From Desulfobacterales bacterium (GTDB taxonomy: Bacteria > Desulfobacterota > Desulfobacteria > Desulfobacterales > JAIPEE01): a stretch of 39,808 nucleotides of DNA. The position numbers were made by a program, and so were the translations under genes. The notes below the pieces were generated by a model. The model saw nothing but the letters and a program-made list of their open reading frames with translations. It was not told the DNA's origin and made no database searches. The stretch's first letter is position 1. Each line of letters starts with the position of its first letter. Below are positions 25,587-33,476 of the stretch, piece by piece. The stretch lies in contig JAIPEE010000035.1 in assembly GCA_021737275.1 (NCBI GenBank), positions 1-39,808 of the forward strand. Direction: 5' to 3'.

Positions 25587-26021
25587 ATGTTTATTAAGGA
25601 ATATGATCTTTTTGAAGGTATCAGTGATGAAGTCAATGAGGCGCTCGTAGATGTTTTTGAAAGTAAGTCCTTCGGGGCGGGTGAGTTGGTTTTTAAAGCA
25701 GGAGATCCGGCAGATAGTTTTTATATTCTCAAAAGCGGTGCGGTCAATTTGTACATGGGCGGACAATCTGCCGTATCCGATATCGCCATAGAGCAGGGTG
25801 AAGCCTTTGGGTGGTCCAGTCTGGTAGGAAGAGATACCTACAGTGCAACAGTTGATTGTGCCGTACCGAGCAAGCTTTACAAAATTAAAAATGAAAGACT
25901 TGAAAAGGTTTTAAGGCAGTACCCGGTTGTTGGTATGAACTTTTACAGGCACCTTGCAAGTCTGATTGGTCAGCGTGTTGTCAGCAGCTATATGGCCATG
26001 TCCAAGTTATTGAACCAATAA
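25587..26021 (+). CDS. Stand-alone cyclic nucleotide-binding-domain (CRP-like sensor) protein
   Basis: 144 residues, one cNMP-binding beta-roll. YDLFEGIS opens it, FKAGDPADSFYILKSGAVNLYM is the classic turn, and GEAFGWSSLVGRDTYSATVDCAVPSKLYKI covers the phosphate-binding cassette. The cassette has GWSS-RDTYSATV in place of the GE-A-L-RSA of CRP, so cAMP binding is not assured. A C-terminal helix (ERLEKVLRQYPVVGMNFYRHLASLIGQRV) ends the chain, with no HTH or enzyme domain. It may act through a partner, or by ligand-dependent protein contact. It has a very strong SD (AAAGGAGG) and lies under a perfect promoter and a structured leader. Confidence 0.87.
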   Translation: MFIKEYDLFEGISDEVNEALVDVFESKSFGAGELVFKAGDPADSFYILKSGAVNLYMGGQSAVSDIAIEQGEAFGWSSLVGRDTYSATVDCAVPSKLYKIKNERLEKVLRQYPVVGMNFYRHLASLIGQRVVSSYMAMSKLLNQ

Positions 26022-26200
26022 TGAATAAAATTAGACATATATTAATGTAGTACTTTTTTCTTATACGAGGCGAGATTAAAATACGACATAAATCATACTT
26101 GTGGCGTATTCCAATTGCAGGGTTTTTTGTATATATTAAAAGTCAAACTGATATTGTCAATGTGGGGCGTAGAGGAAAGGGTAGCGGTACCATTTTTTAA

Positions 26201-26331
26201 AGATGTCTCTGAAGAGAGGGGGGAAGGAAGCTGAGGTTCAAGCCGGATTATTGTCAGACAGGGGGCTTACAAATGTAAGTTCTGGCAATATCGCGAAAAT
26301 ACAGAAGCTTGAAGTGGTTTTGGAGACATCT
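26201..26331 (+). ncRNA. Candidate structured non-coding RNA
   Basis: Nested complementarity on the plus strand: P1 AGATGTCTC/GAGACATCT (26201-26209 with 26323-26331), P2 TTCAAGC/GCTTGAA (26237-26243 with 26307-26313), P3 26246-26258 with 26281-26292 (12 pairs, one bulge, one G-U), and P4 CTTAC/GTAAG (26266-26270 with 26275-26279) with an AAAT tetraloop. Unpaired regions are purine-rich (GAGAGGGGGGAAGGAAG and AGGGGG). A textbook terminator follows within 8 bases. The rod shape recalls 6S RNA but is shorter, and the family is unknown. It could be an independent sRNA or the structured 3' end of the CNBD mRNA. Confidence 0.5.
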
Positions 26332-26338
26332 ATTTCTT

Positions 26339-26374
26339 AAAGGCAGCGTCTTTTTTATGACGCTGCCTTTTTTT
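26339..26374 (+). terminator. Strong Rho-independent terminator
   Basis: AAAGGCAGCGTC and GACGCTGCCTTT form a 12-bp stem with an 8-base loop, continuing into a seven-base T-run. It ends the CNBD/ncRNA transcript on the plus strand. Confidence 0.93.
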
Positions 26375-26488
26375 GTATGAATGAAGATATCTTTCATGGT
26401 TTACCGGCTGAAGATGTGGACCATTTCATTTAGTATTTATCGAAGCGGCGTTAGTTCAAGCCACAGATTTTTTCTAAACTCAGGATGT

Positions 26489-27169
26489 TTATACCGTATT
26501 TCCCCCAACCGGACAAACACGGATACACACGCCACAAATTTGCTGCCAGTCACTTAGCTGAAGCCTTTCGCCGACTTCGACATGCTGATCGTCGCATATT
26601 TTTTTATTAACGATTCTATTCCCACCAAGTGCTTTTGCCGGGCAGGCGCGGATACATTTATCGCACTCACCGCACAAATCAATATCGAGCGGTACGTCCG
26701 TATCCAGGATTGCTTCAGTAATTACCGAAACCAGTCGGACTTTTGCGCCAAATTGCGGGGTAAGTAAAAGATCGTTTTTCCCAAAAACGCCAATCCCTGA
26801 AAGCCATGCCGCATGTTTGTGGGAAAGATCCCCAAGGTTATTGATCATGTCATACGGGGGAGAGGCCGGGATTTGTAGTGCCCGAAACCCTTCATCCTGA
26901 ATCCTTCTGGCAACCCGGTAAGCAATGAAATCGAGTTCGCGATTTACAACCTGGTAGGCAATTGAATATTCCCGGCTGGGCGCGTTTTCAAGTGATGCAT
27001 CTGAATAACGCATGGCCATGGCAATAACGCTTGCCGCATTCCGCATGAGATCGGTGGGACGATGGCCTTCCGGTGCTTCAGAAAATGCGCTTGCAGAAGA
27101 TATACCAATAAGATCAGCGCCTAAATTTTTTGCAAAACTTTTTATTGTCAGTGTCAGAGATTCTTTCAT
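26489..27169 (-). CDS. QueG-like double [4Fe-4S] cluster protein, short form
   Basis: 226 residues. The N-terminal part (AKNLGADLIGISSASAF) is as in epoxyqueuosine reductase-type proteins. The middle (PYDMINNLGDLSHKHAAWLSGIGVFGKNDLLLTPQFGAKVRLVSVIT) is the typical segment before the cluster domain. The cysteines CGECDKCIRACP and ICGVCIRVCPVG bind two [4Fe-4S] clusters. It lacks the C-terminal repeats of full QueG (about 380), so it belongs to the short reductase-like relatives common in anaerobes, with possible corrinoid or flavin partners. GAGGAG stands 7 bases before the ATG. It is second in a pair with the gene at 27204-28010. Confidence 0.82.
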   Translation of the reverse strand: MKESLTLTIKSFAKNLGADLIGISSASAFSEAPEGHRPTDLMRNAASVIAMAMRYSDASLENAPSREYSIAYQVVNRELDFIAYRVARRIQDEGFRALQIPASPPYDMINNLGDLSHKHAAWLSGIGVFGKNDLLLTPQFGAKVRLVSVITEAILDTDVPLDIDLCGECDKCIRACPAKALGGNRIVNKKICDDQHVEVGERLQLSDWQQICGVCIRVCPVGGNTV

Positions 27170-27203
27170 GGCATTACTCCTCTTTGGTTAAGGTATTCGT
27201 AGT

Positions 27204-28010
27204 TCAACGATCAACCATGGTTAATGCTTCCGATGCACAACTGTTTCTGCACAGCCCGCAGCCAAAGCATTTTTTCGTATCAATGACCGCCTTATAATTT
27301 CCGGCGATCATTTTACTGCTGACCGCATTGAACTGGCATGCATCTTCACAGGCGCCACAACCGTTGCAGCGCGTTTCATCCACCCGGGCAATATTCTCCC
27401 CCCGGAACATGGTTTCCACGTCTATGGCCAATGTCCGCAGGCCCAGACAATCATCCTGTTGACAATTGCAGATAGCGCCGACAAAGGGCGTCATCATCGT
27501 CCAGATGGTATGAACCGCACCATGATTTTCGACCGCTTCCATTTGTTGAATCGCCTGTTCTTTTGTAACCGTTTCCAGACCTTCGGCAGAAGCCATGCCA
27601 AAATAACTCATATCAAGATCTTTATACCAGGAATCAGGTGAGTAGCTGACGCTGTAGCAGCAGCGGTTTTCTTTTTTTAAAGCGGCCCAGCGGCAGGCGC
27701 ATGGCATACGGACCACGGTAGCGGCTTTCCTAACAATTTCACGAATCTCTTCAATGGTCACCACCTGACCGAAATGTTCTTCTTTAGCCTGGGCCACCAT
27801 TGCATTTGTTAATCGGGCTGGAAGCTTTTTCTTTTTCTGATACAAAGTCTCCAGGCGACCAATGGTATTGACGCCACTTTCAATGGTAGATTTGAAAAAA
27901 TCTTTTATATAATCACGACGCTTAAGATCAGCCATCAGGTCTTTTGCATAATTATCAGCATTTTTAAACCAGACTTTGCCATCACCATGTTTTGTACAAA
28001 ATTCACACAT
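27204..28010 (-). CDS. Multi-cysteine 4Fe-4S dicluster protein
   Basis: 268 residues. The start is CEFC. The middle carries further cysteine groups (MPCACRW, NRCCYS, AICNCQQDDC). The C-terminus is a 2[4Fe-4S] ferredoxin domain with CNGCGACEDACQ and CFGCGLCRNSCA. The ferredoxin part is certain; the unusual CACR/CC/CNC groups of the middle suggest an extra metal site that I cannot assign. GAGG lies 7 bases before the ATG. It lies 34 bases upstream of the QueG-like gene on the same strand and is likely an electron-transfer partner of it. Confidence 0.83.
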   Translation of the reverse strand: MCEFCTKHGDGKVWFKNADNYAKDLMADLKRRDYIKDFFKSTIESGVNTIGRLETLYQKKKKLPARLTNAMVAQAKEEHFGQVVTIEEIREIVRKAATVVRMPCACRWAALKKENRCCYSVSYSPDSWYKDLDMSYFGMASAEGLETVTKEQAIQQMEAVENHGAVHTIWTMMTPFVGAICNCQQDDCLGLRTLAIDVETMFRGENIARVDETRCNGCGACEDACQFNAVSSKMIAGNYKAVIDTKKCFGCGLCRNSCASEALTMVDR

Positions 28011-28207
28011 ATTGTAACCTCTGCTTCATTTTTTAAAGATTTTAAACATGATTCCGGATAATTACAATAAATAATCATCAAAATATAGTAATTGTATTGC
28101 TGAATAAAACAATACGGCAGCGGGTTATCTTTAAGGTTGAAAAGTTAATAACAATACTTTACTGATGTTTATAATAACTTGGATTCAAGCAATAAAAGGA
28201 GCGCTGA

Positions 28208-28639
28208 ATGGAAATAAAAGAGAATCGGAATTATGAAAAACTGATGAAGGTCTTTCTCAGGAACGGACTTGAAGAACCATCTCCGGATGATACCTCTACA
28301 TTACTGAAAGCATGGGAAATCATTGAGGATGAACAGGTTGTTGGCGGCAGCAGTGTTACGAACCATAACGGGGCATATGTTCTTGAATATTTTGCCATTG
28401 ATGAACCCTTCAGGGATAAAGGGTGGAGCAGACAACTCTTTGAACTGGCTATAGCGTACCTGAAAGAACAGTCCGCATCGATAGTTTATATTGTAACAAA
28501 AATTCCGAGCTACTTTAAGAAAGTCGGTTTTGAAAAAATAGACAGGAAGGATGCTCCTGATTTTTCAGAATGTTTTGACTGTCAGCAATATATGGAAAAC
28601 TGCTTTCCGGAAGTAATGGCAAAGCCTTTGACCATATAG
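28208..28639 (+). CDS. GNAT-family N-acetyltransferase
   Basis: 143 residues of one GNAT fold. The signature strand and loop LEYFAIDEPFRDKGWSRQLFELAIAYL corresponds to motif A (R/Q-x-x-G-x-G/S), with the C-terminal IVTKIPSYFKKVGFEKI as motif B. The acceptor is unknown. AAGGAG lies 7 bases before the ATG. It is followed 70 bases on by an MFS gene on the same strand; co-transcription is possible. Confidence 0.88.
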   Translation: MEIKENRNYEKLMKVFLRNGLEEPSPDDTSTLLKAWEIIEDEQVVGGSSVTNHNGAYVLEYFAIDEPFRDKGWSRQLFELAIAYLKEQSASIVYIVTKIPSYFKKVGFEKIDRKDAPDFSECFDCQQYMENCFPEVMAKPLTI

Positions 28640-28710
28640 AAAAAAGATCATGCGGCGTTATTAATGCGGTATTGTACTTTTTTAGCATTTATTAAATCGA
28701 GCCCGGGTCC

Positions 28711-30081
28711 ATGAAATCCATCCAGAACCTTTCGGCATTAAAAACATTCAATACGCTTCCCACTGCTTCGCGGATGTTTTTACTGTTTACAGGGGTTAAC
28801 CTGATATCGTGGCAGTGTATTGTAGGGCCGGTACTGGTGCTGTTCAGCCGGGCCATTAACATGCCGCCGTCTTGGGTCGGCATGGTGGTTTCCTTTATGC
28901 CGTTATCCATGCTGATCGTCATTACAAGCATTCCTGCTGTAGCGGCCTTTGGCCCAAGAAAACTGCTGGTTTCCACATGGCTGCTTCGGAATATCGCAGC
29001 GTCACTTGTGTTTGCCGTTCCACCGGCAATGATTTTTTGGGGAGAGCGGGCCGGTTGGTATGTGCTCATTGTCGCTATACTATCCTTCTCGCTGGTCAGG
29101 GCCTTTGGGGTGGGGGCATGGTATCCCTGGCTGCATGAACTGGTTCCCCAGGATAAATTGGGCATATATTTTTCAAACGAGACCCTTTTTGTACAGATTA
29201 TCAACGTGGTTCTCGCATTTGTCATTGCCGGTATCCTGAATCTTGGTGAAGGATTATTCCGGTTTTATTGTGTATATGGTATCGGCATTGTGACCGGTCT
29301 TGTGAGTGTCCTTTATCTTAAAAGGATTCCCGGCGGCTTGCGTGTGCCATTGGCCTCTTCCTCATCCCGAAAATTTTCTCTCATCACATATGCACTGAAA
29401 GATAAAAAATACAGGCGCTTCATATCGCTTTCCGTTATGAGCGTTTCTGCGCTCATCTGGCTGAACATTTCTTCCATTCTTTATCTCAGAGACATACTGG
29501 AATATCAGGATGCCCACATTATGGGATTCATGGCAGCCGGGGCATTTGGTGTAGCCATTACCATTCAATTCTGGTCGAGACTGATTTCAAGATACGGCAG
29601 TTATATGACAATGGCGATACTGGCATTGGCCCATGCCCTTATTGCCTTAAGCTGGTGCGGCATATCGCCTGATGTTGTATGGACGTTAAATTTTATTCTG
29701 CCGGTGATCGTTCTTGCCGCTGTTTTCAGTGCGGGACTCATGATTGTTGTATCACAGACTATGATGTCTCATATCCAGCTTGATCACAAGGTGGGATATA
29801 CCTCCTTGTGGATTATCGGTGCAGCTGTTTCAAACGGGGTGCCACCGATTCTTGCCGGGTGGCTGATTGGCCGGTTTCATCTTTCGGGGTATCGGATCTG
29901 TTTTCTGATTTCGTTCAGTTTCGGTATAATGGTGACTTTGTTGTGGCACCGGTTTAGACATGATAAGGATGAAAAGCCTGTCTCCGATGATATCCACCTG
30001 TTTTTCCGGCCCATGCAGCCGCTGCGAAATCTGGCCCGGATCGTGTGGCTGATTCTCGGTACGGATAAAAAGGAAAGGTAG
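28711..30081 (+). CDS. Major facilitator superfamily transporter
   Basis: 456 residues with about twelve hydrophobic segments and a central cytoplasmic loop (LKRIPGGLRVPLASSSSRKFS). The inner-membrane topology, length and Arg/Gly-rich loop between helices 2 and 3 fit MFS. The substrate is not readable. The last 45 residues form a charged cytoplasmic tail. The SD before the ATG is weak (GAGCCCGGG). It is convergent with the CBM9-like gene, with only 20 bases between the stops and no room for a separate terminator. Confidence 0.85.
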   Translation: MKSIQNLSALKTFNTLPTASRMFLLFTGVNLISWQCIVGPVLVLFSRAINMPPSWVGMVVSFMPLSMLIVITSIPAVAAFGPRKLLVSTWLLRNIAASLVFAVPPAMIFWGERAGWYVLIVAILSFSLVRAFGVGAWYPWLHELVPQDKLGIYFSNETLFVQIINVVLAFVIAGILNLGEGLFRFYCVYGIGIVTGLVSVLYLKRIPGGLRVPLASSSSRKFSLITYALKDKKYRRFISLSVMSVSALIWLNISSILYLRDILEYQDAHIMGFMAAGAFGVAITIQFWSRLISRYGSYMTMAILALAHALIALSWCGISPDVVWTLNFILPVIVLAAVFSAGLMIVVSQTMMSHIQLDHKVGYTSLWIIGAAVSNGVPPILAGWLIGRFHLSGYRICFLISFSFGIMVTLLWHRFRHDKDEKPVSDDIHLFFRPMQPLRNLARIVWLILGTDKKER

Positions 30082-30101
30082 TGCCGTTTAAAAAGGATTC
30101 A

Positions 30102-30773
30102 TCAAAATTTGAGCACACCAAAACAGCGGGGCAGGTGAAAATTCAGTGTTTCAACCGGTGACCATGCCCCCCAGTGCGGATGAGAAGTTTCGTCACCGCA
30201 TTTAAAGAAGTTGGCCCGCCATGTATCGCCCTTTTGAGGTCTGAAGGAGCCGGTGTGTGATTCAAATACGGAATAAGGGATAAAAAATTCGATATGCCAG
30301 ATCATCGAATCAGTAATTTCAGGTTCAACGATTTCCGGCATGGAATGATAAATCAGGATCTGTTTTCTCTCTTCAGATGTCAGGCGGATAAAATCTTTGA
30401 ATCCTTTTTTTGTTTTTTCGGGATCTGTAATATATGAGGCGAGCAGGGCACCGCCGCAGTTGAACTCAAAATTAAAATATCCGCTGCCCGGTTTTGGCTG
30501 AACGAAAAACTCAACACAACTGTCTTTATATACCTCATCCTGAAATCGGGAGCGAATGCATCGAATGTAGCGATCCTTAACCTGAAAGATGCCATATATC
30601 CCATTCGGACCGTTAAGCAGTTTGACACGGGTGACGGGTCGGTGGGCACTGCTCTCAGGGCGGAATCGGGCAATTTCCACAAACGGAACATCTCCCCAGA
30701 CAGTGCCATCCCAGTCGCCGTTTAAAGGGAATTGTTTTGTTACCGGCAAAACAGTATATTCGTTAACAGGCAC
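30102..30773 (-). CDS. Carbohydrate-binding (CBM9)-like domain protein
   Basis: 223 residues with the CBM9-like pattern: GDWDGTVWGDVPFVEIARF near the start, GIYGIFQVKDRYIRC, DSCVEFFVQPKPGSGYFNFEFNCGG and WRANFFKCGDETSHPHWGAWSPVETLNFHLPRCFGVLKF at the end. No signal peptide is seen, so it would be cytosolic, which is unusual for a glycan-binding protein. The start is GTG at 30773, with GGGGGA upstream made from the last codons of the EamA gene. It is directly coupled to that transporter, which suggests the two share a small-molecule substrate. Confidence 0.8.
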   Translation of the reverse strand: MPVNEYTVLPVTKQFPLNGDWDGTVWGDVPFVEIARFRPESSAHRPVTRVKLLNGPNGIYGIFQVKDRYIRCIRSRFQDEVYKDSCVEFFVQPKPGSGYFNFEFNCGGALLASYITDPEKTKKGFKDFIRLTSEERKQILIYHSMPEIVEPEITDSMIWHIEFFIPYSVFESHTGSFRPQKGDTWRANFFKCGDETSHPHWGAWSPVETLNFHLPRCFGVLKF

Positions 30774-30779
30774 CGTGAA

Positions 30780-31619
30780 TTATCCCCCTGAGATCAATAA
30801 CACACCCGACAGAGCAACAATTGCGCCGATGATTTGGTTTTTTTTCATTTTTTCGTGGAGAAATACAAATGCCAGGAAGATTGCAACAACCGGATAAAGC
30901 GATGTTAGTACCGATACAATTCCCACCAGCCCTGTTGTCGTGGCCACACAAATTGCAATAAAACCGGTCGTGTCCAGCAACGCCAATCCCAATAGTACCG
31001 GTATGTCCGCTTTTTTAAATTGGTAACCGGGCCTCTGTATGGCTAAAGCCAGACCTATAACAGTGAAAGCAGAAAGTCGTGAAAACAAAGATGCCCAAAA
31101 AGGGTCCTGGTTGCTGGCAAGATCAATAAAAACAAAGAAAAAACCGGTCAATACTGCCCCAATAATTGCCAGGCCAACACCGGCACTGAGTCGTTTTTTT
31201 GTGTTTAGTGAAAATTTTTCAAGAGAAAGAAAAATGATGCCGGTCATTGCCAGTACAATACCGGATAGCTGTAAAAAGCTCAGCCGGTTTCCTGCCAGAA
31301 GATCAAAAAAAACAGGTATAGTGGCACTTGTCGAACCGATCAGGGAGATGACACCAATGGAACCAATTGCCATGCCGCGAAAAATACAGGCCATTCCAAT
31401 AATACCGAAAAATCCTGCGGTACAGGCATATAGAATATGGCGGCCATCAGGGAAAGCCCCGCCATATAAAAATAATATCCCGACAAGCAGTGTCAGGCCA
31501 ATTATCTTTACTGTAAAGATCAGGAGCAGCACCGGCATTTTTCTGCTTTTCATGCCCCCCAGAAAATCTGAACCTCCCCAGGCACAGCAGGCGAATAAAG
31601 AGTATAAAATGGCTTCCAT
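30780..31619 (-). CDS. EamA/DMT-family transporter
   Basis: 279 residues with ten hydrophobic segments in two EamA repeats. The first opens LYSLFACCAWGGSDFLGGM and the second ends VVAIFLAFVFLHEKMKKNQIIGAIVALSGVLLISGG, the family hallmark. It is an inner-membrane exporter or exchanger of metabolites, substrate unknown. GGAG lies 12 bases before the ATG. The TAA is 6 bases before the GTG of the CBM9-like gene. Confidence 0.9.
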   Translation of the reverse strand: MEAILYSLFACCAWGGSDFLGGMKSRKMPVLLLIFTVKIIGLTLLVGILFLYGGAFPDGRHILYACTAGFFGIIGMACIFRGMAIGSIGVISLIGSTSATIPVFFDLLAGNRLSFLQLSGIVLAMTGIIFLSLEKFSLNTKKRLSAGVGLAIIGAVLTGFFFVFIDLASNQDPFWASLFSRLSAFTVIGLALAIQRPGYQFKKADIPVLLGLALLDTTGFIAICVATTTGLVGIVSVLTSLYPVVAIFLAFVFLHEKMKKNQIIGAIVALSGVLLISGG

Positions 31620-31781
31620 AGTGTTTAAAAAACTCCAATTTGATTATCTGTTTAATCAGGTTTCGAACAGTAATATGGACATCTGTTTTTTGCAATACAT
31701 CTCTGTGGTTCCTATGGGAATCTGATTTGCAGGGTCATAGAAAGATTTAAAGGAGTGGTGGCGCTCAGATTTAAGTGTCTG

Positions 31782-32150
31782 TTATCTGTTTTTTGGCCAT
31801 TTTTTAATGATTTGGATAATTTCACGAACAAATGCGCATTCACATTTTGCCGGACACGGATCCACATTGAATTGATCAAAACAAAGATTGAGACATTCGT
31901 CACTGCCGGTTAATTTTTCAGAAAATACCGGACCTTCATACAGGTCTGTAAAAATACTAACCGGAAGCGCAAGTGTCCCCTTGCAAGAGTGATTAAATAA
32001 AAAATAACCGTGTTGAAGATTTTTAAAATGAAACTGATATCCGATAGATTCAATATCCGGGTCAGACAGAAATTGTTCACGATCAGCCCATCTGAAACTG
32101 CAGACAGGACATTTTTTTATTATATCGGAGGTATTTTTTTTATGGTTCAT
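31782..32150 (-). CDS. Cysteine-rich hypothetical protein
   Basis: 122 residues from the ATG at 32150; the frame is open for another 23 codons but those are AT-rich and look non-coding, and no clear SD marks either start. A CPVC pair (C14, C17) opens the chain, followed by a region with NHSCKGTLALPVSIFTDLYEGPVF. The tail holds six more cysteines (ECLNLC, DPCPAKCECAFV). No named domain is recognised; it reads like a small metal-binding protein. It stands alone between the EamA and rRNA-methyltransferase genes. Confidence 0.6.
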   Translation of the reverse strand: MNHKKNTSDIIKKCPVCSFRWADREQFLSDPDIESIGYQFHFKNLQHGYFLFNHSCKGTLALPVSIFTDLYEGPVFSEKLTGSDECLNLCFDQFNVDPCPAKCECAFVREIIQIIKKWPKNR

Positions 32151-32234
32151 AAATATAATTTTTCTTGTCAATACCATCATCTGTAATGTCATTAAACGGA
32201 TAATATTATAGCATATCAATAAATATAATGAATG

Positions 32235-33200
32235 CTATACGTCAATTTTCCAGCATCGATGAATTTTTTTCCGTTTACTAATATAATCTTCAGGTATAGT
32301 GCTGGAAGTGATCTCTTTTACATCCGCTATTTCCAGATTATCCATTCGGGGTATAAAATCCTGGTGATTTGTAGAAAAGAAAACAGTAGCGCTTTTTCTC
32401 ATCAATGCGACAGCTGCTCCAAGCAGCCTGGGATGATCTTCTGCAATATCAAAAGAATCATTCCTGTTACGGGTTGTTGAATATGATGGTGGATCTATAA
32501 CAGCGAGATCGTATGTTTTGTTTTCCCGTTTTGCTTTTTTCAGAAAATCAAACGTATGGGCCTGGATTAGCGTATTACCCTCTTCAGGGATGCTATTAAG
32601 CTTCATGTTTTCTCTGGCCCACTTTATGGCTGTCTCCGATCTGTCAACAGAGGTGGTTGTCCGTGCACCGCCTTTTGCGGCATAACATGAGAAGGAACCG
32701 GTGTAGCAATAGAGGTTCAGAACGTCTTTGCCTTCTGCCATTTCTCTGACCATCAATCTTGTATTTCTGTGATCAGAGAAAAGTCCGGTATCCACGTAAT
32801 CATAAGGGTTGATATAAAACTTAAGATCCCTTTCAGACATGACAATCTTTTTATCCGTGTAGTCAATACGCTCATATCGGGCACCATCCTGTTTGCCGGC
32901 GCGTCTCTCTTTCAGATGAACATTTTCCGACGGGACATTCAGTGCTTTTGCAACGGCTTTTCCCATCATCGGCAGCCATTCGGGCATAGTTTGCCGCCGG
33001 GTATATTCTCCAATAACCAGGTGGCCTGCATACCAATCAACTGCCGCACGTATTTCCGGGATATCCCAGTCATAAAGTCTGAAAACTTCAATATTCTGTT
33101 TCGCAAAGCGTTTTTTCAGATGCTTGAAACGCTTTTTCACTCTGCCGGCCAGCATCTCTGCCTGTCCTTGAAATTTTTTAAATAATTTTTGATCGAACAA
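32235..33200 (-). CDS. Class I rRNA methyltransferase-like protein (RlmI/RlmK type)
   Basis: 321 residues from the TTG at 33200, chosen because AGGAG lies 7 bases upstream; the longer GTG frame at 33230 lacks an SD. The N-terminal region matches RlmI-like RNA-binding parts (LKERRAGKQDGARYERI). Then come DTGLFSDHRNTR, SAM motif I VLNLYCYTGSFSCYAAKGGA and the catalytic VIDPPSYS. These are the signatures of the RlmI/RlmK C-terminal family that methylates 23S rRNA (m5C1962 or m7G2069). Which of the two cannot be stated. It is third in a minus-strand operon with MYG1 and DUF3820. Confidence 0.88.
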   Translation of the reverse strand: MFDQKLFKKFQGQAEMLAGRVKKRFKHLKKRFAKQNIEVFRLYDWDIPEIRAAVDWYAGHLVIGEYTRRQTMPEWLPMMGKAVAKALNVPSENVHLKERRAGKQDGARYERIDYTDKKIVMSERDLKFYINPYDYVDTGLFSDHRNTRLMVREMAEGKDVLNLYCYTGSFSCYAAKGGARTTTSVDRSETAIKWARENMKLNSIPEEGNTLIQAHTFDFLKKAKRENKTYDLAVIDPPSYSTTRNRNDSFDIAEDHPRLLGAAVALMRKSATVFFSTNHQDFIPRMDNLEIADVKEITSSTIPEDYISKRKKIHRCWKIDV

Positions 33201-33253
33201 AAAAGATCTCCTGTAAATAAATTGCCTCACATTTTAAAAAAGATGATGTGCGG

Positions 33254-33475
33254 TTACTTTAATGGTTCAAACAGGTACTCAAGTCCATTCACCTTGATTT
33301 CATAAACCATCCGGAGCAGTTCGCCGAGCTTTCCTTTGGGAAAGCCTTTTTGTGACATCCAGATGACATAAGGCTCAGGGAGGTCAACCAGGCGCATATC
33401 CTTGTATTTCCCATATGGCATTCTTGTGTTTGTAATTGTAAGTAATATTTCCGGGTTCGGAGATAAAAATTCCAT
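33254..33475 (-). CDS. DUF3820-like small protein
   Basis: 73 residues. The core MPYGKYKDMRLVDLPEPYVIWMSQKGFPKGKLGELL is the typical DUF3820 motif, an uncharacterised family also found beside exonuclease domains. Its ATG overlaps the stop region of the MYG1-like gene, and it lies 53 bases before the rRNA methyltransferase start. Confidence 0.85.
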   Translation of the reverse strand: MEFLSPNPEILLTITNTRMPYGKYKDMRLVDLPEPYVIWMSQKGFPKGKLGELLRMVYEIKVNGLEYLFEPLK

Positions 33476-33476
33476 A

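Noticed and set aside
26101-26120. Sigma-54 -24/-12 element (TTGTGGCG...TTGCA) before the candidate RNA
   Set aside because: GG and GC are 12 bases apart where 10 is required.
26201-26331. SRP (4.5S) RNA, suggested by GGAAGGAAGC at 26222-26231
   Set aside because: The partner strand of the SRP apical hairpin (GGTCAGGTCC-like) is absent, so this is a chance match to its loop.
28692-29225. 177-codon minus-strand frame over the MFS gene
   Set aside because: Shadow of a well-supported membrane transporter; no SD or family.
31039-31725. 228-codon plus-strand frame across the EamA transporter gene
   Set aside because: It is antisense to a clear ten-segment EamA protein; its composition (Lys/Pro/Arg-rich) is that of a reversed membrane protein.
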